A DNA stretch of 64,000 bases, taken from assembly GCA_016508695.1 (NCBI GenBank), contig VNKQ01000017.1:248001-312000 (forward strand). Direction: 5' to 3'. A model generated the notes under the pieces. The model made no database searches. It was not told the DNA's origin and worked only from the letters and a program-made list of their open reading frames with translations. This stretch comes from Hyphodiscus hymeniophilus (Eukaryota > Ascomycota > Leotiomycetes > Helotiales > Hyphodiscaceae). The position numbers and the translations under genes are program-made. Positions within the stretch are counted from its first letter, which is position 1; each line of letters opens with the position of its first letter. Below are positions 33,139-45,443 of the stretch, one piece after another.

Positions 33139-33913
33139 ATGGCGGACACTGAGGCCAAGGTTGAGGACGATGTTTTGGTGGGCGAAGAGGATGGAGAGGA
33201 TGAGGTATGAACACTTGAGTATTTGGCGGAAGAGTATGTTGACGTCTACGTAGGCGGAAATCAGACAGATGAAGCGCCGAGTTGCAGAGATGGAAGAGGA
33301 GGCAGCCAAGTTGAGAGAAATGCAACAATCGTTGGAGCAACAAAGTGTCGACTTGCGTGAGGACAAGGAAGACATCGACTCGAGAAGTATCTTCGTTGGC
33401 AACGTTGATTACTCTGCGACCCCCGAAGAGATTCAAGCCCACTTCCAAAGCTGTGGCGCCATTAACCGTGTTACCATTCTTCTCGATAAGTTCACTGGCC
33501 ATCCTAAGGGGTTCGTTCCATAGTCTCTGGGTCCAGGATGTTGCTGTCAAAAATCTTTATGATCAACGCTACCTGGCAAGAGATGGATGCTAATCTAGGA
33601 CATGCAGGTATGCGTATGTTGAGTTCACGGAACCGAGTCTCGTTGCCCAAGCCCTGGTCTTGAATGAGAGCGTCTTCCATGGCCGTAACTTAAAGGTTTG
33701 CTTCCTCAGAGAACCGATTTGAGTCTTTGCTAATATTTCTTCTTTGTATAGGTCGTTCCTAAGCGAACAAACGTTCCTGGGATGACTGGTCGTGGTGGTT
33801 ATCGTGGCAGAGGAAGTAACTTAAGAGGTCGAGGCGCACAGCCACGCGGATTCCGTGGTGGATATCGTGGTGGATTCAGAGGAGGTCGTGCAAGAGCCTT
33901 TACCCCATACTAG
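33139..33913 (+). CDS. PAB2: Pab2-like nuclear poly(A)-binding protein (PABPN1 family)
   Basis: Four exons (33139-33204, 33269-33510, 33608-33695, 33752-33913) encode 185 aa. The layout is that of PABPN1/Pab2: an acidic N-terminus, a coiled coil at about 23-50 (MKRRVAEMEEEAAKLREMQQ), one RRM at about 62-138 with RNP2 IFVGNV and RNP1 YAYVEF, and an Arg/Gly-rich tail (GRGGYRGRG..., GGFRGGRARAF) ending TPY. It should bind nascent poly(A) tails in the nucleus and affect polyadenylation and exosome-linked RNA decay. The tail is a likely target of arginine methylation. The second intron uses a GTTCGT donor, also seen in the F-box gene. Without it a stop follows at once. Confidence 0.88.
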
Positions 33914-34681
33914 TCCAATAATGCTGTCGTCGACCCGGGAATATATCCTGGGCTTACGATCAAGGTGGACTAGGGCTGGGAGACACACGAACCATGCCTT
34001 GATTGGCTAAAGCCATCTTGGGTTGAATTGGAAAGCGTACGATAAAAGCGATGCGTTGGTTTTCTTTGCAAAATGGATGGTCTTTTTCTTCCATTCTTCG
34101 GAATCATTTTTCGGCACGCATGGATTTACGAATGCTACATCTGGCGTCGACATGGAATCTGAACACGTGCAATGCCATCGGGGACTTTCAAATCGTATGA
34201 GTGATTCATTGGTGATATTCATAATGAATTACGAGTAATGACTAACCGCTATTTGCCTCATGGCATCAAATATACCGCAAATTACAATTCGAGGTTGATT
34301 CGCCGCAAAGTATCACTACTTGTTGCTATTTTCGTCATAGTTTCGTTCTGTCGCCCCGCCCTCGCTTGACTTTGCGTAGGAACCTACATCCAACGTCCCA
34401 GGCTTCATTATCTTCCAACCTTTCGTGCGTTTTTTATCGGTGCGAGGTGGAGAGACATCGCTACAGATGTACTAAGAAACCAACGAGGTTTACAAGCATT
34501 TGCAATTTGTAAGGCTGCGTCAACAAGAAGGCGCCGCATCATTTGCACTGCCACGATTTGTACCGTAGCTACGACCCTACCACGGCGCCATACCACCTCG
34601 ATCACTCTGTCGACTGTTCTCATACATCCCTATCACTGATCTCAAGTTCGACGTTGCTGCCATTTGTGGCATCCGTTCATC
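33914..34681. other. Intergenic, promoter of the NEDD4-type ligase
   Basis: 768 bp. No gene recognised; pyrimidine-rich toward the ligase start. Confidence 0.5.
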
Positions 34682-37433
34682 ATGGCGAGCAGGTTGGATT
34701 CGAATCTACCTGCGTGAGTCTTCCCGCTCTGATCTGACACACAAAGCCATGTAGACTGACATCCAAAAGGCAACCAAATTTGCGGCTTACCAGTCTGCCA
34801 CCCCCTAATAATGGCTCCAATGCGATCTGAACTGACTTCTCAATAGTAATTGCTGCTGACGGACTCTACAAGCGCGATGTTTTCCGTACGCAGCCATTCC
34901 CCAATTGTAAAGCACTCTTACTGATAGAATTATACAGGATTTCCTGATCCATTCGCGGTGGCGACTCTGGGCGGCGAACAAACGAAGACAACCACGGTCA
35001 TCAAAAGGACGTTGAACCCATACTGGAATGAAAGTTTCGATCTGTGAGCACACATGGCTTTCTGAAGGTTGACCCCGCTAATACGAAACTAGACGTGCCT
35101 CAGAAGAGAGTATATTGGCAGTCCAGATTTTCGACCAAAAGAAGTTTAAAAAGAAGGACCAAGGGTTCTTGGGAGTCATAAATGTTCGAGTTGGAGATGT
35201 GGTGGACTTCTCCTCCGGCCAGGATCGTGAGTGGTGTTGTGCGATTGATTCATAGTCCATTGCTGATATCATGTTTCACAGAGATGCTCACTCGAGACCT
35301 TAAAAAGTCGACTGATAACTTGGTTGTTCACGGTAAACTGATTATCAACCTATCTACGAATCTCGAAGCCCCTCCCCGAGGAAATCTCGCTCCTGCCAAC
35401 GGACCTACTCGACCCTCCTTAAACAACACCCCCCAGGGATCTGTGACAGGCTATCCGGCAGCATCGTCGCCTTCTCAAACTCCACAACCCCAAGGTGTGG
35501 TCATGGCAAATGGTGCGATATCGACAAACCCAACCCCTGGCCACGCACCTGCTGCCGGCAGCGGAGGTTCTGGATCTGCCGCACCACCACCAGGAGCTGG
35601 TGCCCCTCGACAAACCGGAACATTTAGCTCTTTCGAAGATGCGCAAGGGAGGCTGCCTGCTGGATGGGAAAGACGAGAAGATAATCTTGGAAGAACGTAC
35701 TACGTCGACCACAACACTCGATCAACTAGTTGGAACAGACCCTCGGCTTCTGGAACCACAGAAACCCAGCGCAACGAACGCGATGCGAACACTCAGGTTG
35801 AACGTCAAAGACATCAAAACAGAACTCTTCCTGAAGATAGGACCGGCGCCAATTCTCCAAGTTTGCCGCCACCGCATTCTGGTGGACCTCCGGCAAATGC
35901 TGCTACGATGATGGCAACTGGTGCTACTACAGCGGGAACTGGAGAGCTCCCCCCTCTATGGGAACAAAGACATACTCCAGAAGGTCGCCCGTACTTCGTG
36001 GACCACAACACTAGAACCACGACTTGGGTGGATCCTAGACGTCAACAGTATATCCGCATGTATGGTGGTCAAAACGCCAACAATACCATTCAACAACAAC
36101 CCGTTTCACAGCTGGGTCCTCTTCCCAGTGGATGGGAAATGCGACTTACCAATACGGCCCGAGTGTATTTCGTGGATCACAACACCAAAACGACAACCTG
36201 GGATGACCCGCGACTTCCATCCTCACTGGATCAGAATGTCCCACAGTACAAGCGTGACTTCAGACGCAAACTTATCTATTTCCGCTCCCAACCCGCCCTT
36301 CGAATCCTCTCTGGGCAATGCCATGTCAAAGTTCGTAGATCACATATCTTCGAAGACTCGTACGCTGAGATTATGCGTCAATCTGCCACTGACCTCAAAA
36401 AACGATTGATGATTAAGTTTGACGGTGAAGATGGTCTCGATTATGGTGGCTTGTCCAGAGAATTCTTTTTCCTTCTTTCCCATGAGATGTTTAATCCTTT
36501 TTACTGCCTGTTCGAATACTCCGCCCACGACAACTACACGCTCCAGATCAACCCCCATTCTGGCATCAATCCAGAGCATCTCAACTACTTCAAGTTTATT
36601 GGTCGAGTCGTCGGGCTTGCCATTTTCCACCGACGCTTCCTCGATGCATTCTTTATCGGTGCTCTATATAAGATGATGCTAAATAAAGCGGTGTCTTTGG
36701 GCGATATGGAGGGTGTTGATGCGGATTTCCACCGCAGTCTTAAGTGGATGTTGGACAACCCAATCGAGGGGGTTTTGGAACAGACCTTTTCTACAGAAGA
36801 TGAACGATTTGGAGTTACTCAAGTTGAAGACCTCAAACCTGGTGGACGAGACATCGACGTCACAGACGAGAACAAAAAGGAATACATTGATCTCATGGTC
36901 AAGTGGAGGATTCAAAAGCGTATCGATGAGCAATTCCAAGCATTTATCATAGGATTTCACGAGTTAATCCCGGCCGAACTGGTTAACGTTTTCGACGAGC
37001 GTGAGCTCGAGTTGTTGATTGGTGGTATTGCAGAAATCGATGTGGAAGATTGGAAAAAGCACACCGACTACCGAGGGTACACGGAGTCTGATGAAGTTAT
37101 CAAGTTTTTCTGGCAGACGATACGAAGTTGGGATGGGGAGCAGAAATCACGTCTTTTGCAATTCGCCACTGGAACCTCTCGTATTCCAGTCAATGGCTTC
37201 AAAGATCTCCAAGGTAGCGATGGACCGAGAAGGTTCACGATTGAAAAACAAGGAGAAATGAACAATCTCCCCAAGTCGCACACTTGGTAAGTTCTCCATC
37301 AGCCTGACTTCGCTCTTATTCTAACGTTCCCAGCTTTAACCGCCTTGATTTGCCTCCGTACAAAAACCTAGAGGCTTTGCAAATGAAGTTGACGATGGCG
37401 GTAGAAGAAACGGTGGGGTTTGGACAGGAATAG
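34682..37433 (+). CDS. hulA: NEDD4-family HECT E3 ubiquitin ligase (Rsp5/HulA)
   Basis: Seven exons (34682-34713, 34770-34792, 34847-34885, 34938-35043, 35093-35226, 35282-37286, 37334-37433) give 812 aa; exon 2 is only 23 nt. Domain order is a C2 domain (about 15-140; LTIIAADGLYKRDVF, KKFKKKDQGFLGV), a Pro/Gly/Ala-rich linker, three WW domains (each opening LPxxWE and ending in WNRP, WVDP and WDDP), and the HECT domain (about 440-812). The catalytic Cys780 lies in HTCFNRLDLP, just after the last intron. This is the fungal Rsp5 orthologue, which ubiquitinates permeases and other membrane proteins through arrestin adaptors for endocytosis. The C2 domain binds membrane lipids and the WW domains bind PPxY motifs. 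Length matches Rsp5 and HulA (about 810-820 aa). Confidence 0.96.
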
Positions 37434-38452
37434 TTATGAGAAGCGGGATGGTTATTACTTGTTTTCCTTGTATCGGTGTTTTTCATACAGAGCATGGGAT
37501 GTCGAAACTCACAACGACTCATGGAGGCGGTCTTCGAAGTGGCTTTGTTATCTTATATGCTGCAGTAGTCGGTACGCACCAAAAGCCTCACTGTACCTAC
37601 AATCGGCGCGAAGGAGCTTTGACTTCGATAGCAGTATTTCTGAGGCGTTCATGACCAAGAAAGAATTCATGACAACTAGTGAACACTTGCGATGACAATG
37701 ATGAGAAGAGAGCTTTCTGACAAGTAATACGACAGGCTTATTGGCATTTTGAAAAACTTTCAGCCCTTCAATTGGCAGCTTTCGTAAAGCATGGGCTCGT
37801 CCTGTGACGAAGCACTTTTCGGCTTGGCGCTTCTTGAAATTCCTATTACTCTGTATCGCAGATCGCTTCCAGCCATAACAGAGCCACAATTTGATATCGA
37901 CACTAGCCTCCACGCTAAAGCCCGCCTAACTCGGGAGATAAAAAAGAAGCTTCACAATCGAGATTACACGTTTAGGTCATCTAGCGATGGCCTTCGAAAG
38001 ATCAGCTACCTTGAAGTGGATGCAGGATCACGAAGAAGAAAGAGCCCCCTGACTTCTTCCGTCGCGCTGGGCACGAGAGTATCCGCTCTCATGCACCTGC
38101 GGGTTGAAGTTGGACAGGGAACGCTCGGTTGCCATCGCGACTGAGACATCCAAACGCCTTACCATGCTCCCTTATATTGGGATCCAGCGTCCAATCATGC
38201 CACTCTTTTCGAGAAAGACAGACCCAATTGAGATTGAGAGACAAGGTTTCTCAAAGACCTCAAGCCTCGGAGTTGATTGAGGAAAGTGTCCGTGCTGGCC
38301 ATATAATTTCTTGTTGATCTTCTCACTTACTCCCTCCTCCTCTCTCTATTCTCATCTTGACACTCTGTTCATTGCCATCTACTACTCAAGTTAAAGTCTT
38401 AAAGGTCCCAACTCAAGTTTTATTAAAACCCTTTGAATTGTACACTCCAAAT
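37434..38452. other. Intergenic
   Basis: About 1 kb between the ligase and the GPI-protein gene. Pyrimidine-rich just upstream of 38450 (leader). No gene is seen. Confidence 0.5.
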
Positions 38453-39057
38453 ATGTATATCTCTCTCCTTCCAGTATCCCTCCTTCTCTCCCTTACCGCC
38501 GCGCAAATAACCACTACTCAATCCGTCAAATCTGCTACTTCCGCAGCACCAGGAACATCCATCTGCGCTGCCCAGCCAGTTCTCGAGGCCTGTCTCGCAA
38601 GCACACAAGCAATTGCAGCTGGCTGCTCCTCAACAGATTACCAATGTCTCTGCGAGCAGTATAACAATATTCTGACGTAGGCTACCCCAACATCCCCTCC
38701 CTCCTCTATTGAAAACACTGACCGATACGCAGGTGCTTCAACGATTGCCCAAACGACCCTCGCTACTCCTCGGTCCTCTCAAGCCAAGAGACCTACTGCA
38801 ACGACATGTCCGTCTACCCATCGTCAACCACAACCGCTATCTCGCGCCCTGTCTCCTCTTCTGGCTCTGCTGCAACCACCACTGAACCAAATAGCGCCCA
38901 AATTACAGGCTCGGCTGGAGCGGTGCAGACTGCGAGTTCGACTTCTAGCGGAGCTTCGAGTTCGGAGACGGGCAAGAATGGCGCGGGGCGAAGCATTATT
39001 ATTGGTACTGGGCAGTTGGTCCTGGGTCTTGCTGGGGTTATGGGCGTGCTTTTGTAA
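38453..39057 (+). CDS. GPI-anchored Ser/Thr-rich cell-surface protein
   Basis: Two exons (38453-38676, 38733-39057) give 182 aa. The start codon at 38453 opens a signal peptide (MYISLLPVSLLLSLTAAQ). A cysteine-rich domain of about 70 residues follows, with the pattern C-x8-C...C-x6-C-x-C...C-x3-C...C. Then comes a Ser/Thr/Ala-rich stalk (about 105-155), and the C-terminus is hydrophobic (IIIGTGQLVLGLAGVMGVLL) after a small-residue region, as in GPI attachment signals. The intron joins ILT to CFNDCPND. The arrangement is that of fungal GPI-anchored serine-threonine-rich cell-wall proteins. The cysteine spacing recalls, but does not match, CFEM. Function unknown; probably wall or plasma-membrane surface. 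Confidence 0.8.
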
Positions 39058-39896
39058 ACAATTTCGAGGGATGTATGGAACAGGTGGAAAGATTGCGTTC
39101 TGTTGGTGGAGGCTCAGAGGAGAAGGAGGTCAATTTGGCTAGCGATGGAGTTGGGAATACATTTGTGCAACTTTATGTGTTGAAACTATGCATCCTATTA
39201 GCGTTTTGAGCGATCGGCGCTGGTCAGGAATTTCAGGAAGGACTGCAGGTGTTGGTGATTTGGAAGAAATTAGGGAAAGTTATTTATAATTATATAGCTC
39301 GGTCAATTTCATCAATAACTGTACGCATACCAACCCAATTGCAGGTTGCCCTTGCCTTGTGCTTTCGTCAACGCCATTGCTTCACAATTTGTTGTTCTGA
39401 AGCTCATGTCCATTGTTCAATGCCGACTGCTCCGTCGAGGAACTACAACTGCGCATGACACGTGCCATCGGTCTGTGTGTGTTACATTGAACTGGTTGAT
39501 CAAATGAAGTAAGGGCATAAGCGAAGCTGGACTGTTGCCACTGGGTGAAGACTGTCGACGACAAAATGAACGCTTCACGGTGGACGCATCTGGCAATGAA
39601 GACATGTCAAAGACATTTGGATCTGGCGCTTGGAGATGGAGGCTGACTGAGGACGACGAACCTTGTATCTTTAAATTGAAAACGCATCGTAACTCCGGGC
39701 TCAGCTATTTATGACTGTCCATGATGGCGGGTATGCTTAAAATCCGGCATGAATGCTGCAGTTTGGTCTACTTGACGCCTAAGTCTAAGATTCCACAATG
39801 AATGTTTGGTAGTGCGCTATTTTCATACGCCTAGAAGCACTTGTCTTTCCGCGGGATTTGATAACAAATGCAAAGAAGAGAAAGTGATTTTTTGCA
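39058..39896. other. Convergent intergenic spacer
   Basis: 839 bp between the GPI-protein stop and the TatD stop. No gene is seen. Confidence 0.5.
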
Positions 39897-40973
39897 TTAC
39901 CTCTCTCCTAAACCAAACATCTTTATTGTATTCTCCCAAGCCTTCTCCGTCAGCTCTTCCAAACTGACACCCTTGATCTTGGCCACAGCCCAGCCAACTT
40001 TCACGATCTGGCAGGGCTCATTACGACCCTTTACCATCGCACCCTCGACCCATTTCTCCTTCTTCACACTCTTCCATTGCTCTTCACCTATATCTTTCAG
40101 GTATTGCGCACTCGCATGCGTAGCCCGCATCTCACACCACGGCCCATCTGTCTCCAGTTGTATCCTCTCGAGCGGAACCTTCTTCACGACCTCGAGGTTT
40201 TCTGCGGTCTTCATTGAGCACCCATTTATGCCAATATCGAAGCCCATTTCGACCAGTTCCAGCATCTCCTGTTCTGTTCCGGTGAAACTGTGTACTACTC
40301 CCCTCTTTGGCAGATTTTCCAGCCGCTCCTTCAACAACCGCTTGAAATCTTCGTGTGCAGCTCTTGAATGTAGGAATAGCGGCAGATCGACTTTGATGGC
40401 GACGTCGAGTTGTTTGGCGAAGTAGTCGAGCTGGACATCTTTCGGACAAAGCATTAAACGATCATAATCGAGTCCAATTTCACCGAATGCGACACAGTGT
40501 CCGGTCTCCTTGGCTGTAAGGGCGAGGTTCTGGATTTCTGAGAGGAGTCCGGCGTTTGGCTTATCGGTGAATTGGAGGCAGTTGCATGGGTGAACACCAA
40601 TCGTGCTGTAAATAAAGCCGGCTGAGAGACCAATAAGTTAGACAGAGGCAAGGCCTAAGAGCCAAGAAGCACATACGATGGCTTTCGGATAGTGTGACTG
40701 CTTTCTTAGACTCTTCAAGATCAGAACCAGTAACTATAAGCTTCTGACAACCTGCTTCTCGCGCACGCTTGAGTACGCCTTGCATATCGTCTTGATGCCG
40801 TTTGGTGCCATGGTGTACGCCAGTATAGATTGGGTCTGTAAGATTGATGCCAATCTACTGCGCGCAGATAAGATTAGTTACGATACTTGTGTAAAGGAGA
40901 GCGGACGCACATCGATGTATCTTGGCGTCTGGCGTAGTGCGTTTGAGCCATTCGCTGGGAGCACTGAAGCCAT
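39897..40973 (-). CDS. TatD-family metal-dependent deoxyribonuclease
   Basis: Three exons (40911-40973, 40677-40854, 39897-40621) encode 321 aa. TatD/TIM-barrel metal-hydrolase marks are IGINLTDPIY near the start (the usual HxH of bacterial TatD is degenerate here), VTGSDLEES, TIGVHPCN, VAFGEIGLDYDR with the metal-binding Glu, LPLFLHSRAAHEDF and VVHSFTG with histidines, and LETDGPWCEMR with the late Asp. TatD proteins are 3'-5' exonucleases involved in DNA repair and apoptotic DNA breakdown. The protein may be cytosolic or nuclear; no targeting signal is visible. A large plus-strand frame over 39868-40425 is a shadow of this gene. Confidence 0.87.
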
Positions 40974-43311
40974 CGCGATGAAGCGTACTTGGGGCGGACA
41001 AGGCAAAAACGATCGAACTGAGTATGCAGACGCACGCACGATGTTAAAAGATTGACTAAGTCGATTCATGAAGTTTTTGATACAAGCAAAATCACGGTCG
41101 CGAGACTCTGAATGAAATCTGGGGCCTCTTCAACCCCCTGCCTAAGCCTCTTTCCCAAGAAGGTAACGCGGGGCAACTACTGTAGTGTGGGGTGGGATTG
41201 ATTACCTAAGGTACCTTTGGAATTCTCCTCCTGCAACACAGCTCGAAGTTGACTACACGATGATACTCATCGTGAAGGGACATTCAAGTTTGCTCGCTAG
41301 ATAATGACCAAGTGGATGTTGCTTGGCCTCTGCCCTTGAGCTCTGTTTTTCCAGACGCGCTGACTGCTATGATGATCCGCACGCAATGTATGGCAATCTG
41401 TGGAGAACAGAAGCTGTGAATGATTGCCATGGCGTCGGTGCCTTGGCACAGAATGCAATATGGCTTCAAATCACTCTGCAGCTTTCCAAGGTGCATTCGC
41501 AAGTGGATAGGCTGTACCAAAAGATGGGACGACACTTGGCTTTACTCAACGCGTGTGTTCCGATAACTGTCTGTGATCAATACATATTTTTTCGAGTTTT
41601 GAATGCACCGATTCACCTGTTAAGGCGTTAAGAAGTTCAAGTCAGTTTCTTCGTTTGGCATGGTAAAGCGTAAATATATTAATGCTAGGAAGCCGGAGTG
41701 ATCTGTGAATAGTTTTATCTCTGAGACCGAAACGCTCACGGGCGGTCGCTGCAAGTGTTGTGAACTCGTAAGGTTCTTCTCTTGTGCAGCTTCAGTCTGT
41801 CTACCTAACGAACGTCTACCCTTACTGCATGATGAGCATTACTAGGTCCAAAGTAAAGCTCCATGCCAGATATGAGTGGGAAAAGCAGCTCAAGTGGAGC
41901 GTGAAACGTGGTGTTGTATTGAATGACGACGTGCTCAGAGGCCTGAAAAGAAGCTATTCACAAGATTTGGCCTTCAAAATGAGGAAACTCTTCGAGGAAT
42001 CAACAGAGCCGGTCTGCTTGTAAAGCAAATCAGAAAGGACAAATTGCCTTATGTTGCGTTGAAGCTCCTTGGTGACTTGGTACCAGTGGTGTTTGATTTG
42101 ACAGCACATCACCGAGTCCAAAGATGATGCAGTGAACTTTGAGAGTAACGAAGCAACGGCCTGAGCAAGAGTAACACTGGACGCAATCTGCAGCGCAAAT
42201 TTCATCTTTTTTCTTTTTGCCAATTGTACTTGGTTCGAGTCGGACAAAGACAATAGAGATCATCGTAGCCACGGCATTCTGTTGCATAATTCCGCTTTTG
42301 CTGGTAGAAAGACTGAGCGTTGTCTGTAAATGTTGAAATCTATGTTGAAGAGATGCGGATTCAAGACAGGGCACGGCTCGAAGTCCTAGTAACGTAAATG
42401 AATGTCTCCTTATTCCCACTCATCTGTCTTTGAAGAGCAAATTATCTACCTAGCTTTGTGCAGTAGTCCACTCGGTGCTTGGACTTACTTATTTCCATTA
42501 CTGCATACTGTCATTGTGGGGGATAGTTACTGTATCATCAACATTCTAATAGTTCAGAGTTATATTGTGAATCGCGTACGAGGTATATTCAATCATGACT
42601 TCAGATGTGAACTATAGGTATGATAAATAAAAGTAGCATCGTATTGGGAAAGATCGTACCAGTGGTAGGTTGTGAACATTAGGAGAGCCTCAGCTTCCAG
42701 GGGTAGCTTCTCGTCATGATAGGCTGTGCCGATGAGATAGATCTTTTTGATGAAACTCGTCCAAGGAAATTCCTTTCTGTTATCTCTCCGAACAAATGGG
42801 AATTCTAGCAAGGTACCGTCTTAAAAAAATTCTCTGCCAAGAGTAAGCTCTTGATTAGTATCAGGGAACGGATTAGTGGTTGTAGAGGTATCTCGTCGCT
42901 TATTTCCAGGGTAGGTGATAAGCTTTGGGTAACTTTAAATCCAAGCTTTCCGGCCGCAAAGCGCACAGTCCCGCAACCAGGGTGAATGAGTTGATTCCAC
43001 ATCAGGGGCTGAGATCACGAATCGGATTCGTTTGTAAGATCCTCGTGGGTATTATCGCGTGGGTTTCTTGCTTGTTTGGGAATCGGCTTCGACTCCTGGG
43101 CGTCTGTCGTATTCAATAAGCCTATGTTGTATCGTGTTTTCCTGGGCTGAGATGTTCAGCCTCGTCTTACATGATGCTGCAGCCACTCTCTTCAGAGATT
43201 GCCATATGAATGATTATTCTCTTAACTCTATCCTCTCCCCTTTCAGGTTTCGTTTGCCAGACTCTGAAACAATTCTGTTAATTCAATAAGATCGATTTAC
43301 AGAAAGACAAA
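40974..43311. other. Long intergenic region
   Basis: 2.3 kb without a recognised gene. TACCTAAGGTACC lies at 41203-41215, 230 bp upstream of the TatD start. Frames at 41323-41631 and 41954-42419 show no family signature. A small unrecognised gene or decayed element cannot be excluded. Confidence 0.5.
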
Positions 43312-44252
43312 ATGACGAAACCGTGGGCAGATAGGCCGTTCAGCCTCTTATCTACACCTACAGACACCGAAGGAGTTGAGTTCATTCTTTCGCTGAAACC
43401 TCAAGAGACGAAACTAACTGAAGCGCAGATATCACCACAGACCGTCAAGGTAGCCACAGAGATGGCTTTGGCTCACAACGTCATAGTTAGAAACTTAAAC
43501 GCTGTCTATCTCCAAGCCGAGGGTGTGAAAGAGGCCAAAGATATTTCAGATTTCATAATCTTCTGCCGTAAGTAATATCTGATATGCAAGAACATCCCAC
43601 AGTCTGGGGATTGTTCACGGTGAGAGCAGCCACTGACTTCAATCTGGTGAAGAATCGTGCTACGGAGAAATTCATCATCACCATTGGATTGAAGAGGAGT
43701 TCTTCTTTCCCCGTATCGAGCAGTATTCAGGCGAAAAGGGTATAATGGATATCAACCTGGAACAACACAAAGCATTCGATGCTGGTTTACAGAGATTTAA
43801 CGAGTATACAAAGGACTTGACTCCGACAAATTACGATGGCAAGGAAATCAAGAGCATCATCAATGACTTTGGGCCGGCGCTCACTCTGCATTTGACTGCT
43901 GAAATAGAGAGCTTGCTAGCACTGGACAAGTATGGAGGGGACAACCTGGCAGAGGCAATGACGTTGTTTGACAAGAAGGCTGTTGAGACTTTGAGTGATA
44001 AGGCAGGTCATCTGTTGTTGTGAAAGGGACAGAGCGGCTGACGTTGAACAGTATCGTCTGACTCCTGTTGCTTTTGGTGGAATGGATAATACGTTCGAGG
44101 GAGGCAAGCATACTTGGCCGCCAATTCCCTTCTTTGTGCCGTATCTTGTCAAATATGTCCTTGCGCGACGGTATGCTGGAAGCTGGAGGTTCTCTCCTTG
44201 CACGATGTGGGGGGTCCCGAAGGAATTACCCTTCGCGACGGATGAAGTCTGA
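43312..44252 (+). CDS. Hemerythrin/HHE-domain protein
   Basis: Three exons (43312-43567, 43653-44002, 44052-44252) encode 268 aa. The helical-bundle ligands of an HHE cation-binding domain can be followed: His in ALAHNVIVRNLN, the HHHHWIEEEFFFPRIE block, LEQHKAFDAGLQ, and LTLHLTAEIESLLAL. The C-terminal part (FEGGKHTWPPIPFFVPYLVKYV...WRFSPC) is the extension shared by fungal HHE proteins. The second intron (44003-44051, 49 nt) begins GC and not GT; no GT donor restores the frame to YRLTPVAFGG, so a GC-AG intron is inferred. Such proteins bind a di-iron centre and may handle oxygen, NO or iron. Role here unknown. Confidence 0.78.
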
Positions 44253-45443
44253 AAGAGGACGAGGGGTAGAAGCAAACCATACTTTAGTTGTACAGGTAGA
44301 CGAGTGGAGATCCTGGTTCTCCTGCGGGGTGTTACTCTTCTCTTCTCCTTTCGAGGGGTTTGGTTCCGGCATTAGAATTCAGTAATACGATATCCAAGAG
44401 CGTACAAAACGCGATAATGTGTCAGTACTGGAGTGATCAAATTCATTCTCTGCCTGAATCTGGCTAGATGCGCAGGAAGTAAGAAGAAGGGGCTCTTACC
44501 ATTGTAATATCTACTTTCATACAGTAGACGCCATGACTCCTTTACGATCCTTCCACTATCAGCGATCTGAAAAGAAGCGAGATCAATATAACTCGCAATC
44601 CAGGTCGTCATCCGCATAATCAAAGTCCCGTTGCTTACAGTCCAATTTTAGCTCTCGGCTAGTCACTCCACCAGAGGAAACCTTTCAAATCCATCCCAAC
44701 GGCAGACGAGTAGGACGAGTACCTAAGGTCCTAGTAGGTAGCTCGGCTGTGCCTAGGTATCCGAGCGCTTTATTTACCTGCGCACTTTTTCAAGCTACTG
44801 AATTCTAATCAGTTGAAGAACTTTCGATAACTCGTGATCGCGTACGCGGTACCGTCGCTGCATAAAACACCGGTGTGGCTCTGTCGACTTTGAGACCGCG
44901 AAACTGTCGAATATCCTAGCATGGTGGCATATCCCTTCTGTTCTCCGTGCTGACCATTCACTCCCTAAGTTTCAACCTTCAGGAGCTCCCTCGGCTGTTA
45001 CTGCAACCCTATGTACCTTACTGTACGCATGAAGCTCGACATGAATTTATTTTTGAACTGATTCTCGAATCAATCATGGGGTGCCGAAACCATGGTCTGC
45101 CTTTCATGATTCAGTGGCTGAGGGGTTCATCTGTATGCGACGCCGCGTGGAAGACAACTTAGACAAGGCTTGACTGGCATGAAACCCTATCAAGCACCCC
45201 GGAAAGGCACATCCTGCCCCATTTCTGGAGTGCTAATGCGTTCGCGCTTACGGCGCAGTCAGCACGCTGCGACCGGATAAGGCATGGCGGCTCCGCCTTT
45301 TCCTTTTGCTTGATTCCATGCCATGCAAGCCTCTTGTAACGACATCGTCTTTTGAAGTCTTGCCGTGCGCTTCCTCGACTATGTTTCCGCTTGTGAAGTT
45401 GTATCTTTCGGATCTTCTACGTAGTTGCCTGTATGCTTAGAAA
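44253..45443. other. Intergenic
   Basis: 1.2 kb with TACCTAAGGTC at 44720-44730 and a short GC-rich segment at about 45235-45300. No gene or tRNA was recognised. Confidence 0.5.

Noticed and set aside
39868..40425. 185-codon plus-strand frame
   Set aside because: It lies opposite the last exon of the TatD gene, whose motifs are clear.
45235..45300. GC-rich segment considered as tRNA or structured RNA
   Set aside because: No T-loop or acceptor pairing could be found by eye.
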